A stretch of DNA of 64,000 bases from Augochlora pura (GCF_028453695.1 NC_135772.1:4588001-4652000), one strand, 5' to 3'; counted from the stretch's first letter, positions 12,426 through 24,658 are shown. Numbers and translations are program-made. Notes: generated by a model not told the origin, from the letters alone.

Positions 12426-14217
12426 GTTTCAGAAATAATTAATGACTGTACGTTGCGTGGCCGGGCGAATCTGGGACGGAAACGGATCGCCGCGCTTGTT
12501 ATTTAGCAAAAAGACTCCGAGTACAATGAAAAGATGGCTCAACATTCTCCTCCCTCCCCGGAGTTTCGCTTAGACTGCATTATGTTTCAGTTTCGACTAA
12601 ATCCGCGTCTTCGCGTTGAAAACGTGATCCTTTTACCGTGGAATATGACCTACATGCCTGACTCCGCCTGTCCGACTATTAACGGAGGTTTCTACTTGTA
12701 ACGCTTGAAGCATTACCCTCCCGCTCTCCCCCCTCGCCAGTCCGTCCATTTTGTAATAAGTATTTAGCGTCGACGCGGAGCCCGGGAATAGTCTCGGTTA
12801 ACGAAGTTAGGTCGCGTGCAGCTCCGTTTCAGTTAACCGGGGGAACTACGGGGCACCGAGATTGAGAGTTTATCGACGTGTCTGACTGTAACTAGTCCTC
12901 TTCTACTTCCTCCCCAGCGCGAAATATGAACCACGCTAAATTGCCGGCTATCGCTGTCGAGAAACTTTCCGATTTTCGTTTCGCTCGATAAAACAATTCT
13001 CAAACTTTAGTTCATGTGAAATACACGGAGATATTAGTTTATATAAATTTGTGGCTGCATTTATTCGATGGAAAGATTGCTTTACATTTATACTATTATA
13101 TTTGTATTATTATAGTGTATGATTTATATATTTATTATTCGAACACAGCAGAGGCAATTATATAATAAAGAGTCCTTTAAATTGTCCGAGTAAAGAATTA
13201 TTTGAATTATTCGAATAAATAAATTAATTTATAATTAGTAATGAGATAGAATAATATTCGAAAGAAATATTCGACTAAATGGAATTAATTTGAATAATTA
13301 CCTCAAATAAAAATAGTCAGAATAATATAGTAATAACCCTGACATAATTAGAACAATATAGTATAATATAATATAATAATAATTGGAATAGTACAATTAA
13401 TTCCAAATAATTTCAAATAACTTCAAATAATTCCAAAGGCATATCACTGTTACCCTAATCAATTTTTAAAACTACCCCAGCCATCAACTTCCTGTCACAA
13501 CACAGCCATAACCTCCAATCTCGAGGCACTCTAACGAACCGAGAACGCTTAACAAAATTGAAGCGCGCTCTAACATTTCGTGTGTTAAAGTTCGACAAAC
13601 GGGAAACCATGAATCGGCGCGCAAGGAAGGAGAGTCGGTCGTAGCCGCGCGCGTTTCCTGTTTAGGTAAATAATGTCGGGCCGAAAGTGGCCGACCGTGT
13701 AGAGAGCGAGAGAATAGCATTGTCGAGAGACAGAGCCGGGAAGGTTTCTAGGCCGTAAGGCAGCGGCCGCTAATCAGCTCACCACGCATCCGTGGCCGAG
13801 TAAAGGGTAGCAACTGACCGTGATATTAATTGCTTTCTGGCTATTAGCAAATGGTACCTCGGAGACCCGGTAAGAGGAGCGGCAGAGAGCGAGAGAGAAA
13901 GAGAGAGAGAGAGAGGGAGAAAGGGAGGTAGATGGTGCACCAGCCAAGCTCGCCATTAACATTAACGCGACGCAATACGCTGTTTACTAGCGCCCAGACA
14001 CACCGAAGTCGCGTTTAAATCACGCACAGCAGAAAGGGAAACTGCTACGACATTGTTTATTCCGTAGACATTGCGTATGGCTCGCAGCCAGCTAGTTGGA
14101 ACAGAGCTAACCCTTCCTTCGGTTCTACTAATCTCGGTTTCTGTATTCATCTTTTGACTTGACTGCCATTTTGTAAGTTGCCGAGCTTTGTTATTTTAAG
14201 ACAGAAGCCAAATGGAT
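12426..14217. other. Non-coding region, mixed composition
   Basis: GC-rich at 12430-12960 and 13500-14200, with a very AT-rich part at 13000-13460. A GA run lies at 13885-13925. No supported gene. Confidence 0.35.
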
Positions 14218-14401
14218 TTTGTGAGTATAAGAAGCATCGCTTCTCCTACGATTTTTAATATCCACCAAATTTTTATAGTAAAAATCGATTAGGGCAAATT
14301 AAAGTAGAGACTTTGCCCTTTAAAACAAGCTGAGCCGCATTGTTGTACGATTTTTTGCAACAAAGTTACAATGCCTCAAAAAAAGACAAAGAAAGCCTAG
14401 G
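14218..14401. repeat. Dispersed AT-rich repeat family, copy 3
   Basis: It carries GTATAAGAAGCATCGCTTCT, GAGACTTTGCCCTTTAAAAC, GATTTTTTGCAACAAAGTTA and a right end GCCTCAAAAAAAGACAAAG then GCCTAG, shared with copy 2. It is a single module, truncated on the left compared with 9386-10006. Confidence 0.75.
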
Positions 14402-16700
14402 TGCAGCAAGCGTGAAACAAATCGTAGAGATTAAAATACTTGGTTTTATAATATTTGACTGATAATATTAAACATATAATATTAGACTTATGATATACGT
14501 TATCTCAGTTTTATTAATTCTAGAATATTCCGTGTCTCCCAATGAACAACTGTGTCACTCGCGCCGTCATGATAAAATTCCAGGACTCCGCCGAAAAATT
14601 TTAATAAACCATCGACTTAATCGTTGAAAATCGATGGAGGGTCATTGATAAACGTAGACAAACGAGCGTGTTTCTGTCCGGGGGTTGGGAGGGGGAGGGG
14701 GCAGGGACGCGTCGCCGGACGATGAATCACAGTGCGAGATACGAAACAGCCGGCGATTTTCGAGCACTTTTCGCGCGACACGCTGTTTACCCGTAACCCC
14801 TTCCCCCATAGGCGCCGCGCGTTTGCGTATTCAAAACAGTTTCGAAAATTTAGTAATGCGTCCGAACGAATCTGTCAATACGGATTCATTTGCAGAGACG
14901 CGCGCGCGCGCGCGCGCGTGTGTGTGTGTCCCCTGGTCGAACGATAAAACGGTTCGCAAATATGCGATCGTTAATTAAGTTCCGGGACTCGTCGCCGGAT
15001 ACGCGCGTGTTATAAAAATGTTACCTCTGACCGTCGTCTATAGACCGGCGCGCGTGGTACCATAGGGGCGGGGAGGGAGGGAAGGGGGAAGCGGTGACAA
15101 ATGGCTCGGTAATGGCGGGCACGGAAAATAAATCCGAAAAGGCGGCATTAAAATTTCCATTGCGGTCGACGAGAGAACCGGGGCGTCCCCTCCCCCCTCC
15201 CCCTCCCCGAAAATCGGAATAAACATCGGACGCGACCTGCAAATATACTTGTTACGCGTGAATAATAATGCCTGTAGCCCGACACACTGACGGTATATTG
15301 CGTGGGCCAACGTTATATTGACGAACACGCGCGACGCGTTTCGCTGATAATCGCGCGATTTGATAACGGCGGGGCGACGCCGTTCCTTTTCCATCTACCG
15401 GCGACGATTTAATCGGTTCGCTTCAATAACGCTATTTCGTAATTAAAATTCTATATCTCTCTTTTGTCGTGTACCGTGGACGAAGTTTTTGACACTGATA
15501 GTCTTTAATAAATTAAGTCTAATAAAATTAGGAAATATTAAAGTAGGAACTATAGTACGTAAAAGAAATTAATATTTGTCTAGCATAAATAATAAATAAC
15601 TCACAAATATATAATACATAATTATAGACGTAATAATAATATAATATAGACTAAATTAATTAATAGCTATATTATTAATAATATAATAATAATATAACTT
15701 AAATTAATAGCTAGCGTTATCCCACCGCTTTTGCATCACCCCATCCTCACATAAGCAAAAGGTTAACAAACGCAACACTTCCATAAAAATTGCAAAACTA
15801 TTTCCACAACGTTCTAGAAACCATTTCACATGCAATAAATTCCACAGAACATTTTTTCCTGTTTAGTCGCCTATTAATTTGCGTTCCATTGTTCAAAGGG
15901 TCGGCCGGGGGATCGTCGTTTCTCGCAGCAATCGCGGCAGCCAAGCGGAATCATTTATCACGTGGTACCGGTTCGCGCGCGAGATTGTTGAGTAAAAAAT
16001 ATCGAAACGGGTGAAAACTTTGTATCTCGGGACCAGCAGATGAAAGTTTACCGTGGCCGGTGGCTAATTAAGAGTTACTTTCAATGAAGGTTCCAAAAGT
16101 GAAACCTGCCCGGGCCCACACAAGTAAGAATAATTGTTGAGGGGATGCCGAGAAAACCGCGCGCGGCCGCGGCGGCGTTTGTTTTTCCAGTCGACGTCGG
16201 GCCGGGTTGTAACAAATGTGAAAAGTTCGTTTTGAGACGAAATTGGACGCGAAAGATTCTCGCGATGAATCGATCGCGATACCGTCGGACGAAAAAGTAG
16301 CGAAAACTTGTTCGTTCTAAAGAATAGGTTCTTCATTTTCTTGCTATTGTCACGTTAATATAATAATATAAATAAAATTGATATATATTTGATATAATAT
16401 ATACTTATATATTAATATTATTCTCTTTAAATATTTATGTATTTTTTATTTTATTTTTGTAGATATCTTTTAGACACAATAATTTTTTAAAAGGGACAGA
16501 AAATTAAAGTCGATGCCGCGTTTATATTACTTTAAAAACTGAAATATTATTATCAAGGCAGTATATACTCATTGCAATTTCAAAGAACAGAATAACATCA
16601 ATACTTCACAAATTATTACTAATAATTATTATAGCGAATCGGTCTCGTCAAAGTATAAAAAGGGGTTAATCAAAGGCAACGCAATCAAGTCGAATTTAAG
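14402..16700. other. Non-coding region with CG/GT microsatellite
   Basis: A (CG)n-(TG)n run lies at about 14899-14929. GC-rich blocks at 14660-15400 and 15890-16340 alternate with very AT-rich DNA at 15480-15720 and 16330-16640. No supported gene. Confidence 0.35.
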
Positions 16701-16714
16701 GTTTATTTAAGTTC

Positions 16715-17400
16715 GATGACCGTGCGAGTGGAATAGGGACAGCCTGTGGTCAGACAAGACGAATTTAAACGACGTGTGCGAATAAGAAGATAAAAGTGTG
16801 ACAGTGATATATCGGTGTGCGAGTGAAATGAGAACGTCATGTGGCCAGGCAGGTAGAATACGGGCAGTCTCTGTGGCCGGGCAAGTAGAACGAGGACATT
16901 ATGTGGTCAGACAAATAGTGTAGGGACGATCTGCGGTCAACGAAGTAGAATAAGAACGAGCTATGACGACGTCATTGTTCTTTGTTTCTGGGCTATTAAA
17001 ATTATTTAAACATGAAATACCTGTCTAGACAGATTCTATCTCTTGCAGTTAGAATAATAAATTTTGCATAAATATCCGCCGTTTAAATATTAATTAAGTT
17101 GAATAATTTATATGATGAAATATGTAGAGTAGAGATACTGATTCGTAGTCAGACAGGTAGAATAAAAAGTACCTGTTATTCAACAGTCTGGATAATATTA
17201 TCCTACGGTCGAACAAGTTGAACAATTTATGATAAAATAAGTAGAGTAATGTTATTCATGGTTAGACGAGTAGAAACGACTGTAACTACGACCTGGTAAA
17301 TTGGATAATGATATCTTATGGTCAGACAAGTGGAATAGGAACTATGATAAAATAAGTGAGACCAGTATGGCCAACTATATTAAACCATAGTCGAACGTAT
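16715..17400. repeat. Degenerate tandem array built on GTGGTCAGACAAGTAGAAT
   Basis: Variants of GTGGTCAGACAAGTAGAATA recur at irregular spacing: for example near 16748, 16839, 16873, 16911, 17151, 17257 and 17320. They are interrupted by AT-rich sequence. The copies are diverged and without coding content. Confidence 0.65.
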
Positions 17401-17679
17401 CCTCTAACAAAATTAAAAATCTATTAAGTAAATCTGATGTTTAAAAATTACCAAATCTATATTATATTATATATAAAATTAATTTATATCTAAGACCTAA
17501 CAGCCATGTCACTGAATGAAACTCTAACATCGATGCTAGAAGTGATGAACTCTCTCAATATTTCAATAATTTTTATAATAATTAAACGATGGTGTAAAGT
17601 CCCAACCAAAAATAGATGATCTATGGAAATATTAGCTGGTGCAAAAATGTTTGAAAAATATAGGTTAATTGGTTATTTG

Positions 17680-17972
17680 AGGGGTCCTCTAGGATCGACT
17701 TTCGAGATTGTCTTTCAGTATCGTTCTTTAGGATTGTCTTTCAGGATCGCCCTTTAGGTCCCCCCTTTAGGTTGCCCCTTTAAGATCGCCGTTTAGGTTC
17801 CCTCTTTAGGTTCCCCCCTTAGGTTCCCCCTTTAGTATCGTTTTGTAGGATCGCCCTCTAGGATCGTCCTTTAGATGCTTCCTTTAGAATCAGCCTCCAA
17901 GACCATGCTAAAGATCCTTCTCCAATACCTTGCTAAAGATCCTTTTCCAAGACCTTGCTAAAGATCGTTGCC
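17680..17972. repeat. Two adjacent minisatellites (TTTAGGTTCCCCC and CTAAAGATCCTT units)
   Basis: The first part repeats TTTAGGATCGCCC / TTTAGGTTCCCCC with a period near 15 bp (17730-17880). The second repeats CCAAGACCTTGCTAAAGATC with a period near 25 bp, three copies (17897-17972). Both lie within the intron that follows the signal-peptide exon at 18031-18145. Confidence 0.8.
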
Positions 17973-18030
17973 CCCTAGATTGGCAGTAGCCTAGTTCCCC
18001 TATCCTCATAGTAGACCAACGAAGTCTTAC

Positions 18031-18145
18031 CTTGGAAAGCAGCCTCGAAGGTGGTCTTCTCCTCGACGGGATTCTGTCCGAGCACCAGCACCACCGTGAG
18101 CAGCGCGAGGACCACGAGGAACCGGCAAACACGAACTTCCGCCAT
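18031..18145 (-). CDS. First coding exon of an unidentified secreted or membrane protein (partial gene)
   Basis: The exon reads from an ATG at 18145 for 38 codons plus one base, then meets a good donor, CAAG|GTAAGA, at 18030. The peptide starts MAEVRVCRF, followed by a hydrophobic stretch LVVLALLTVVLVLG (about residues 10-23), then QNPVEEKTTFEAAFQ. This is a classic signal peptide with probable cleavage near residue 23, so the product should enter the secretory pathway. The intron phase is 1. Further exons should lie at lower coordinates or beyond the window, but none could be recognised. The ATG has G at -3 and +4. The mature start is too short for family assignment: a neuropeptide precursor, enzyme or cuticle-related protein are all possible. 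It lies downstream of, and on the same strand as, the ferric-chelate reductase gene. Confidence 0.65.
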
Positions 18146-18420
18146 CGTCCCGCGATGTAGGTGCACGACGCGCGCCCGCCCCGAGAGACAGTCTTCACTT
18201 TCGCATTTCGAAACCAAACGAAACTTCTCGATCGATTACTCGCTAATCGAGTGGCTCACCGTCGAACGCGCACTGAAACTCGAGCGATCCCGGGGAAAAG
18301 ACACTCGCCTTCGAACGCGGATCGATTCTTACAGGGGACGAAAACGCACGACGCTATTGCACCTCCGGAAACACTGGCGTACCACTTTCTTCTTTTACCT
18401 TGCCTTTCTTTCTCCCTTTC
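18146..18420 (-). promoter_or_regulatory. Probable 5' UTR / promoter-proximal region of the signal-peptide gene
   Basis: Upstream of the ATG on the minus strand the sequence is GC-rich. It contains TTTCAGTGCG at 18278-18269. That could be an arthropod initiator (TCAGT) or a splice acceptor with a pyrimidine-rich lead (TTTTCCCC further up). The two readings cannot be separated without transcript data. A second candidate acceptor, TCCCCTGTAAG, lies further upstream, near 18330. Confidence 0.35.
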
Positions 18421-18480
18421 TCTCTCTTTAGCTCTCTCGTTAGCTCTCTCTCTCTCTCTCTCTCTCTCTTTAGCTCTGTC
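18419..18480. repeat. (CT)n-rich microsatellite
   Basis: CT runs interrupted by TTAGCTCTC motifs, just upstream of the signal-peptide gene. Confidence 0.9.
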
Positions 18481-18974
18481 TCCTGTGGACAACGCGAAGA
18501 CACTCGATCAGGTGCCACGACCAGCGCTAGGAAAAACCTCCTTCAAAAATTGTCCCTTTTTCTCTCCTAAACAATCGGTTTTGCAAATCCTTTGCAAATC
18601 CAAAAAGTATCCTTGGTGCAAGAGAAGCTACTCCTATGCAGACACTGTACTGCTTTAGACGCAATGCATTTTAATGCAAGTAACTTATAATTAATTAATG
18701 GATTGGGTTAGGGATTTTTAGCAGATGCTGTTTAGTCTGCTCTATAAGAGGGAAGACTACTGAATTTATTTTGTAAACGCTTATTAAGTTGGTCTGGTTC
18801 TTAGGAACTTACTAAGTAAATTTGATTAATAATAATTACTGATTCGCCAAATCTATATTTATACTATATATATATATATTTATACAAATACAGCAAGTAT
18901 ATTTGTGGCGAACGAAAGCTAATTTTATTATTAAAAAGGAATTTCAATATCGAATAAAGGGTGGAGTAATACAG

Positions 18975-19200
18975 ATCGATTTAATAAGTGATTGCCTTTA
19001 AAGGAGTCAAATTTAATAAAATCGGATTTAATAAAACCGTATTTAATAAAATCGCCTTTAATAAAACCGTATTTAATAAAACCATCTTTAACAAAAATCA
19101 TCATTAATAAAACCGTATTTAATAAAAATCATCTTTAATAAAAATCATCGTTAATAAAAATCGCCATTAACAAAACCACCCTTAATTAATGTCTCCCGAA
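18975..19200. repeat. Tandem array of TTTAATAAAACCGTA units
   Basis: About ten copies of an 18-20 bp unit: TTTAATAAAACCGTA, with variants TTTAATAAAATCG and ATTAATAAAAATCATC. Confidence 0.85.
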
Positions 19201-19689
19201 AATCATCCCCCATAAAATCGTATCCCACAAAATCGCCATCAACAGAATTAGCAAACTCGAGCCATAGATTCTCTTTACAAAGTTCCTCGCAGACAAACTC
19301 CACTACACGAGATTCGACGAAGCGCATTGCGAACAATACTACTACAGCACCGCTAAAACTCCCCCGTCCGCATCCTAGTTAAATAAACAACCAAAAAACG
19401 AATAAACAACTAGACTAAGAAGACTATCTCTCGCATTAAAAGATATTAAAAAATTGACCAGTGTTAAATGAGGGCAAACGTTGCAATTAGGGTACCCAGC
19501 GCTGGTCAAGAGGCTCGACGGTGAAAAGGAAGAGGTCACAGGTGGCGTGTGTCAAGGTGACGCGTCGGGGTATCAGATAACAATAGGGCAAAAAGGTGGA
19601 CAATTGCCTTCCGGTTTTCGGCGCGTACGCGTGCATCGGAACGGTAAAGGATTAGGTTGCAGGGGTGTCCGACAAGCGAGCGAAGAAGG

Positions 19690-19885
19690 GACACGCGCGC
19701 GGAGCGGAGAGGAGCGGACAGGAAAGAATTGAAGCGCGGAGAGGAGCGAAGCGGGTAGGAGCGGATCGGAGCGGATCAAGGCGCGTTGGGATCGTGGCGC
19801 GGAGCGGATCGGAGCGGAACGAGGCGCGTTGGGACCGTGGCGTGGAGCGGATCGAGGCGCAAAGAGGACCGAAGCGGATTGGAGC
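19690..19885. repeat. GC-rich minisatellite, ~43-bp unit
   Basis: GGAGCGGATCGGAGCGGATC followed by AAGGCGCGTTGGGATCGTGG is repeated with a 43-bp period (about 19761 and 19804), with a more degenerate GGAGCGGA periodicity on either side. Open frames across it on both strands are a by-product of the repeat. Confidence 0.8.
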
Positions 19886-21645
19886 GGTTTCTTCGAACCT
19901 TTCGCGACAGGAAAAAGTGCCTTTTTGACAGCCGCGCGCCGCGGTTTAGCCTTCACTCGCTCGTGTAATGAGAGCTCGCGATATTTACGGTTCTTGTTAC
20001 CCGTCGGCACCGAACGATCACCTTCTCTCTCTCTCTCTCTCCCTCTCTCTCTATTCAGTCCCGGCGACTCGGCGCGACGCGTCGGACCCGCTGATATTCG
20101 ATGCAAATTCACTCGACACCGTATGCATATCAATATCGGTACGCATATTTCACTGGCCGGCTCAAAGGCAGATATACACTTTTCGCTGCGGGAGAAAGAG
20201 GGTAAATACGCGGATGGAAAAGCGATACGAGCGAGTCTCTCTGTGTGGACCGGGTACACCTATCTACTCTCTCTCCTCTACTCTCCTCTCCTCTCCTCGT
20301 CGCTGCTGCTGCTGCTGTAGCTGCTTTCGAGTGACTCTCTCAGAGAGGCCACTCCGCCAAGAATGTTTTTGCGGTGAAAAATAAATAAAATAAACCTTGC
20401 TATTTTTCACGACGGTCACTCGGATCACTGGGAAGGTTTCGATTGTTCGAGGAAATTTTTTCAACTCTGTTTTAACCCTTTCTGGCTACTCGATACTATG
20501 ATCTCGTCTGGAGTTGTCTAGGTTTTGCGATCCTTTTCATGAGAACGATACTCTTTGATCGAAGAAGGTACTTTGGGATTCTTGATATAAATTGACAAGA
20601 GAAGGTACTTTGTTTGTTAAAGTTATCCTCGCTTGTTGATGCCTGTCTACTTGTTCAATAATTAAGTTTTTCACTCAATTTTTTTAGGGGATGACCGGAG
20701 CTTTTACCGAAGTTCTGCGAACCTTTGTGGATTTTTCAATTAAAAATAGTCGCGTGATTGCGTTCGATTTATTTTTTCCTTTTACTTTGGTGTTCTCTAG
20801 TAATTATTAACCAGCGATGGCTAAATTATTGCTCGAAATTTTATGGATTTTTAGATATTTTTATTAGATGGTGATAGCTTGAATTTATGTGGTCAATGAA
20901 CAGTGATACCACACTGGTATTAATTTATCTCACGATCGCGTTTATTTATTACTATTATTATTATTCTAATTTCTAGAGAGTCCAGAGTATAATTATTGCT
21001 CCTGAATGATTTTTATAAATTTTGCAATTGCTGTAGCATGAATTTCTTTGGTTATTGGCTAACTGACACCATGGCGTCTCACGACAATAATAATAATTAA
21101 TTCTAATTAATTATTCTAATCAATTCTTAATACTCCAACAATTTCCAAAGCCCTCGCAGCTGTTAGTTATCACAAAACATCAGCATTTTCAAATAACTAT
21201 CCTTAATTGCCCCAATACCTTCAATAACTATACCCTTTAATTTTAATAATCCTTCACAGTCTGAATTGTCATATTTCTCCGACAATTACGTTCTATCTAC
21301 CCAGTCTAGACAGAGCCTGCCATTGCGTGAGCCTCGGCGGTTAGCGGCCGCCACACACTGATCATCGCACGTTTATTTATCCACTTTCCCTATGCGTTTA
21401 CTTCCTCGACACTTCCGCGTGCAGTGCTTCACCAAAGCGCAGCGCCGAAGTAGAAGCAGTTCCCCTACAAATTCGCAGGCAATTTCCGTGACGGTCACTT
21501 TCCACTGAAGCGACACAAGCAGAGATCCTGTCACAAGCAGCTCGCGCGACACTTCACTGCCCAGAGTACTCTGTGTGTAAGTTTGGTTCGCGGAAACTCT
21601 TTGCTATCGAAGGAAGAAACAACAATTTCGTCCCTCTGTATTTAT
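19886..21645. other. Non-coding stretch between minisatellites
   Basis: It contains a CT microsatellite (20023-20052), CTCTC and GCTGCT runs (20262-20318), and AT-rich DNA from 20380 on. A loose two-copy duplication is visible at about 20820-20905 and 20990-21075 (shared words AATTATTGCTC and GCATGAATTT / GCTTGAATTT). No gene is supported. Confidence 0.4.
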
Positions 21646-21740
21646 GATAGAGGAGAGCCGGTTTAGAGGAGAGAGAAGGTCTAGAGGAGACAGGGTCTAG
21701 AGGAGAGCAGGTATAGAGGAGAGCAGCAGGTCTCGAAAGT
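21645..21740. repeat. Tandem repeat of TCTAGAGGAGAGCAGG
   Basis: About four copies of a 16-21 bp unit (TTTAGAGGAGAG, TCTAGAGGAGACAGG, TCTAGAGGAGAGCAGG, TATAGAGGAGAGCAG). Confidence 0.8.
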
Positions 21741-23947
21741 AGCCGGTCGTCGCAGCGACCGAAGAGAAAAGAAATTAACTAGAGGATAAAAAGAAAGAAA
21801 TTAACTAGGAAATAAAAAGAAATAAATTAGGGGTTGAAAGAATTGGAAAATTGGATTCGCGGCGCGATTTAGGGAGGCGAATCGCTTTGAACGACGACGA
21901 GGAAACGCGGCTCGCGAAACGAAGAGGCGGATAGAGCACCTGGGAAAGCGGCGAGGAATTCTCGATGGATTCGTGCGTGGCCGGGGCGAGAGCAGAGTGG
22001 CCTCGGGTCGTCGTACCTGCCCGGACAGAGCGAGAGAACTCGTCGTGTTCGGTCGTGGAAAACGTTCGCGAGAGAACAGGGTGTCCAGAAGAGGGGTTTG
22101 TCACACACGCGAACTCGATGGAAAGAAGGAGCTCCGCGACAGCCGTCGATGCCGGCCGGTGTCTCCAATCGAACTGCGGGGGTTGGTCGACGGTGGCGCC
22201 GCCGAGGGACGCCGAGGGACGCCGAGGGTACGCCGTGCGGCATGCGTCATAACGCCACCGCCTTCGATCGGCCGCCATTTTTTTTTTAAGCGCGTTACTA
22301 ACCCCCTGAAAAACATTCCACCCCGGCGGACGCCTCTGCTTCCCGATCGGGACAGCTCTCAGGGCCGTCTGCTACTCGAGTCTCCGAAAAATCGGCTCAA
22401 TCGCTCCTGGAATTCACCGTCTTTCTTGCAACGGACCTCTGATTGGCCGACTTGCCACGAAATTTGGCAACACGGCGTCGTCTCTGGATAGTTTCTGTGC
22501 AGCAAATTTCCGATTTCAACCCTTACGCGGTTATTTACTGGAATTATACGTTTTTACGCCTATGTGCTTTGCATTCCTATTTTCATTCTATTTATTTTAT
22601 TAATTCGGAGAGATATTTAATATTCGAAAAATTATTTAGTTTGGGACATCCCTTGCTATATCGATTCTCTAACTTTATATATTAATTATTACAGCGAAAG
22701 AATGTTACGTTTTAAATCGATTAAATTGACTGTGAATAAGTAGTTACCCTTATGGACAAGAAAGGGTTGAAATTTCGCACAGACGATTTTTCCTTCGTCA
22801 GCTATCGAACGGTATAGTTAGTACAAATAATAAGTAGTTTAGAAATGTAAAATAAATAACTATAAACGTAATAATAATAATAATATAGCTTAAATTAATA
22901 GCTTGGGTTAGCCCACCCCTTTTGTATTAGCCCCATTCTCATTTGAGGTTGGCCCTGTCCCGTTTGAATTAACCCCTGCCTCTTTGGGGTTGATCCTTTC
23001 CTCTTCCGCATTTGTATTCATCGAGTTTAAAGAAATATATAATAAACGTAGAATTGATATACAATACATAGAAAATTAATATAGAATAAATATACAGTAA
23101 ATAGGGAATAAATATGAAATAAATATAGATAAAATATAGAATAGGTCTCGGCCATCTTAATGAACTATCCCCTTCGACCCCCAAAAAATCAACAGATCCC
23201 CGGAAATTTGTCAACTAAATCTCGCCTTTGGAAATCTTCATCGACGTTTTCCACGTTTCCCGAAAAAGCACGTTTTCCAGTAAAAACGGTATTTATAATA
23301 CGAAATCGTTGTCAAAGGTGAAACGAGTCTGCGTGCTTAATTATAAAGGCCCCCTATCGACCTGGTCGGCAGTATGCATAACAATAAACTGTAACAGGGT
23401 GCAAATTGAAATTCCCAGTTGACAAGTTCAAGCCGGACAATGGCCTGTACACAAAAGCCGAGTAAAATCGACGAGACTCGCGCGTTTGTCGGCGATGAAA
23501 ATTCGATCGCCGGATCTTCTCGCGAAGATAAATATCGTAACTCGTGGGTGGGTAAAATGGGGGGGGGGGGGGGGGGTGGGAAAAACGGGCAACGGTGGCT
23601 ACGGGCCGCGACTTTCACTTGTCGTTTAAGTAAATTCAGATTCCGCTTAAACCGATTAACAACGGCCCCTTGCAGTTAATCGAGTTCCAGCGGCGCGGCC
23701 CGAACGATAAACGGATAATCTTCCGCAGCGGAGAGAGAGGGTTCTCTCTCAAAGCGACGAAAATCTTGAGAGAGAGAGAGGGGGGGAGGGACCCGATGAA
23801 ATTGTCTTAACGACCCGGCGACCTCGGGGAAAAATCGCGAAGGGGTGGCGGCGAATCAGGGGTGGATCGGAAATCCGGGGCGGAGAAATCACGCGAGCCG
23901 GCACTGAAGTGTGCAACAGAGTGCCGCGCGAACCCGGCCGCGCCGCG

Positions 23948-23981
<34 letters not shown>

Positions 23982-24520
23982 GCCGGGTATCGCGTTACTC
24001 GTCGCAACGCGGCCACCGATTGTTACCAATATAATAGATTTATTTTATTAACAATATCAATAACATACACGGACAACGCTATTATGTCGGTTAATGAAAC
24101 GCGATCCTCTGCGGAAGCGACGTGTTCACGTGTCGCTGTCGCGATCGCGCACCGATTTCGCTGCGGCAAATAAATCTAGGCAGTTGTAAAAATCAAAAAT
24201 ACGTTACAAAATCTAATACTGTTAACATAAATATTGTATCTTGCGTTCGGGACGGCCGCGTGGCTGCTCGCAAGCGTTCGGACTGCTCGAACTCTCGGAT
24301 TACTTCGTTCAGACACCGTTCTTCCTCGAAGAGACTCTTCCCCTTCGTAGACGACGCTTTGAAAAAATTACAGAGACACGTTGGTACCTTTCGTCAAGGT
24401 AAAGAAAATATGCGATGAACAATTTCAGAAAATAAAAATGGTAAGAGACCGTCGGAACACTTGCGAACAGCGCGTCCAACCGGAGAAACTTAAATAATAA
24501 AGCACCTTGCTTGTGACGGA
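21741..24520. other. GC-rich island then AT-rich non-coding DNA
   Basis: The region 21840-22490 is GC- and CpG-rich. On the minus strand it has a good donor-like site, GGGCAG|GTACGA, at about 22019/22018, so a 5' non-coding exon of a minus-strand gene (possibly the one starting at 18145) is conceivable. Open frames of up to 172 codons overlap on both strands without domain features. An 18-base G run lies at 23559-23576, and GA runs at 23730-23785. A loose CCCTT-bounded stretch spans 22518-22767. Confidence 0.35.
23949..23982. repeat. (GTC)n microsatellite
   Basis: About 11 GTC units in a GC-rich context. The Asp- or Ser-run open frames over it are artefacts of the repeat. Confidence 0.95.
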
Positions 24521-24658
24521 CGGCGTTCGCGGGAGAATAAGTCAAATCTAATTTTAAAAGAGTGGGGGTAGGTCACGTGTATACTCTGAATCTTGTACAA
24601 CAAAACACCACCATTTTTTCGAAGTCATATTTGACTTATTCGCCTGCGAACACCGGCG
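24521..24658. mobile_element. Small MITE with ~24-bp inverted termini
   Basis: The left terminus GTTCGCGGGAGAATAAGTCA (about 24524) is matched in inverted orientation by the right terminus TGACTTATTCGCCTGCGAAC (to about 24652), with only two mismatches. The element is about 135 bp, with a non-coding interior. Target duplication is not clear. Confidence 0.6.

Noticed and set aside
19573..20259. 228-codon minus-strand frame
   Set aside because: It is driven by the GC-rich 43-bp minisatellite and CT runs; the Arg/Ser/Pro-rich peptide is repeat-derived.
22518..22767. CAACCCTT...AAGGGTTG bounded stretch as another piggyBac-like MITE
   Set aside because: Flanks read TTCAA rather than TTAA, and the termini match for only about six bases.
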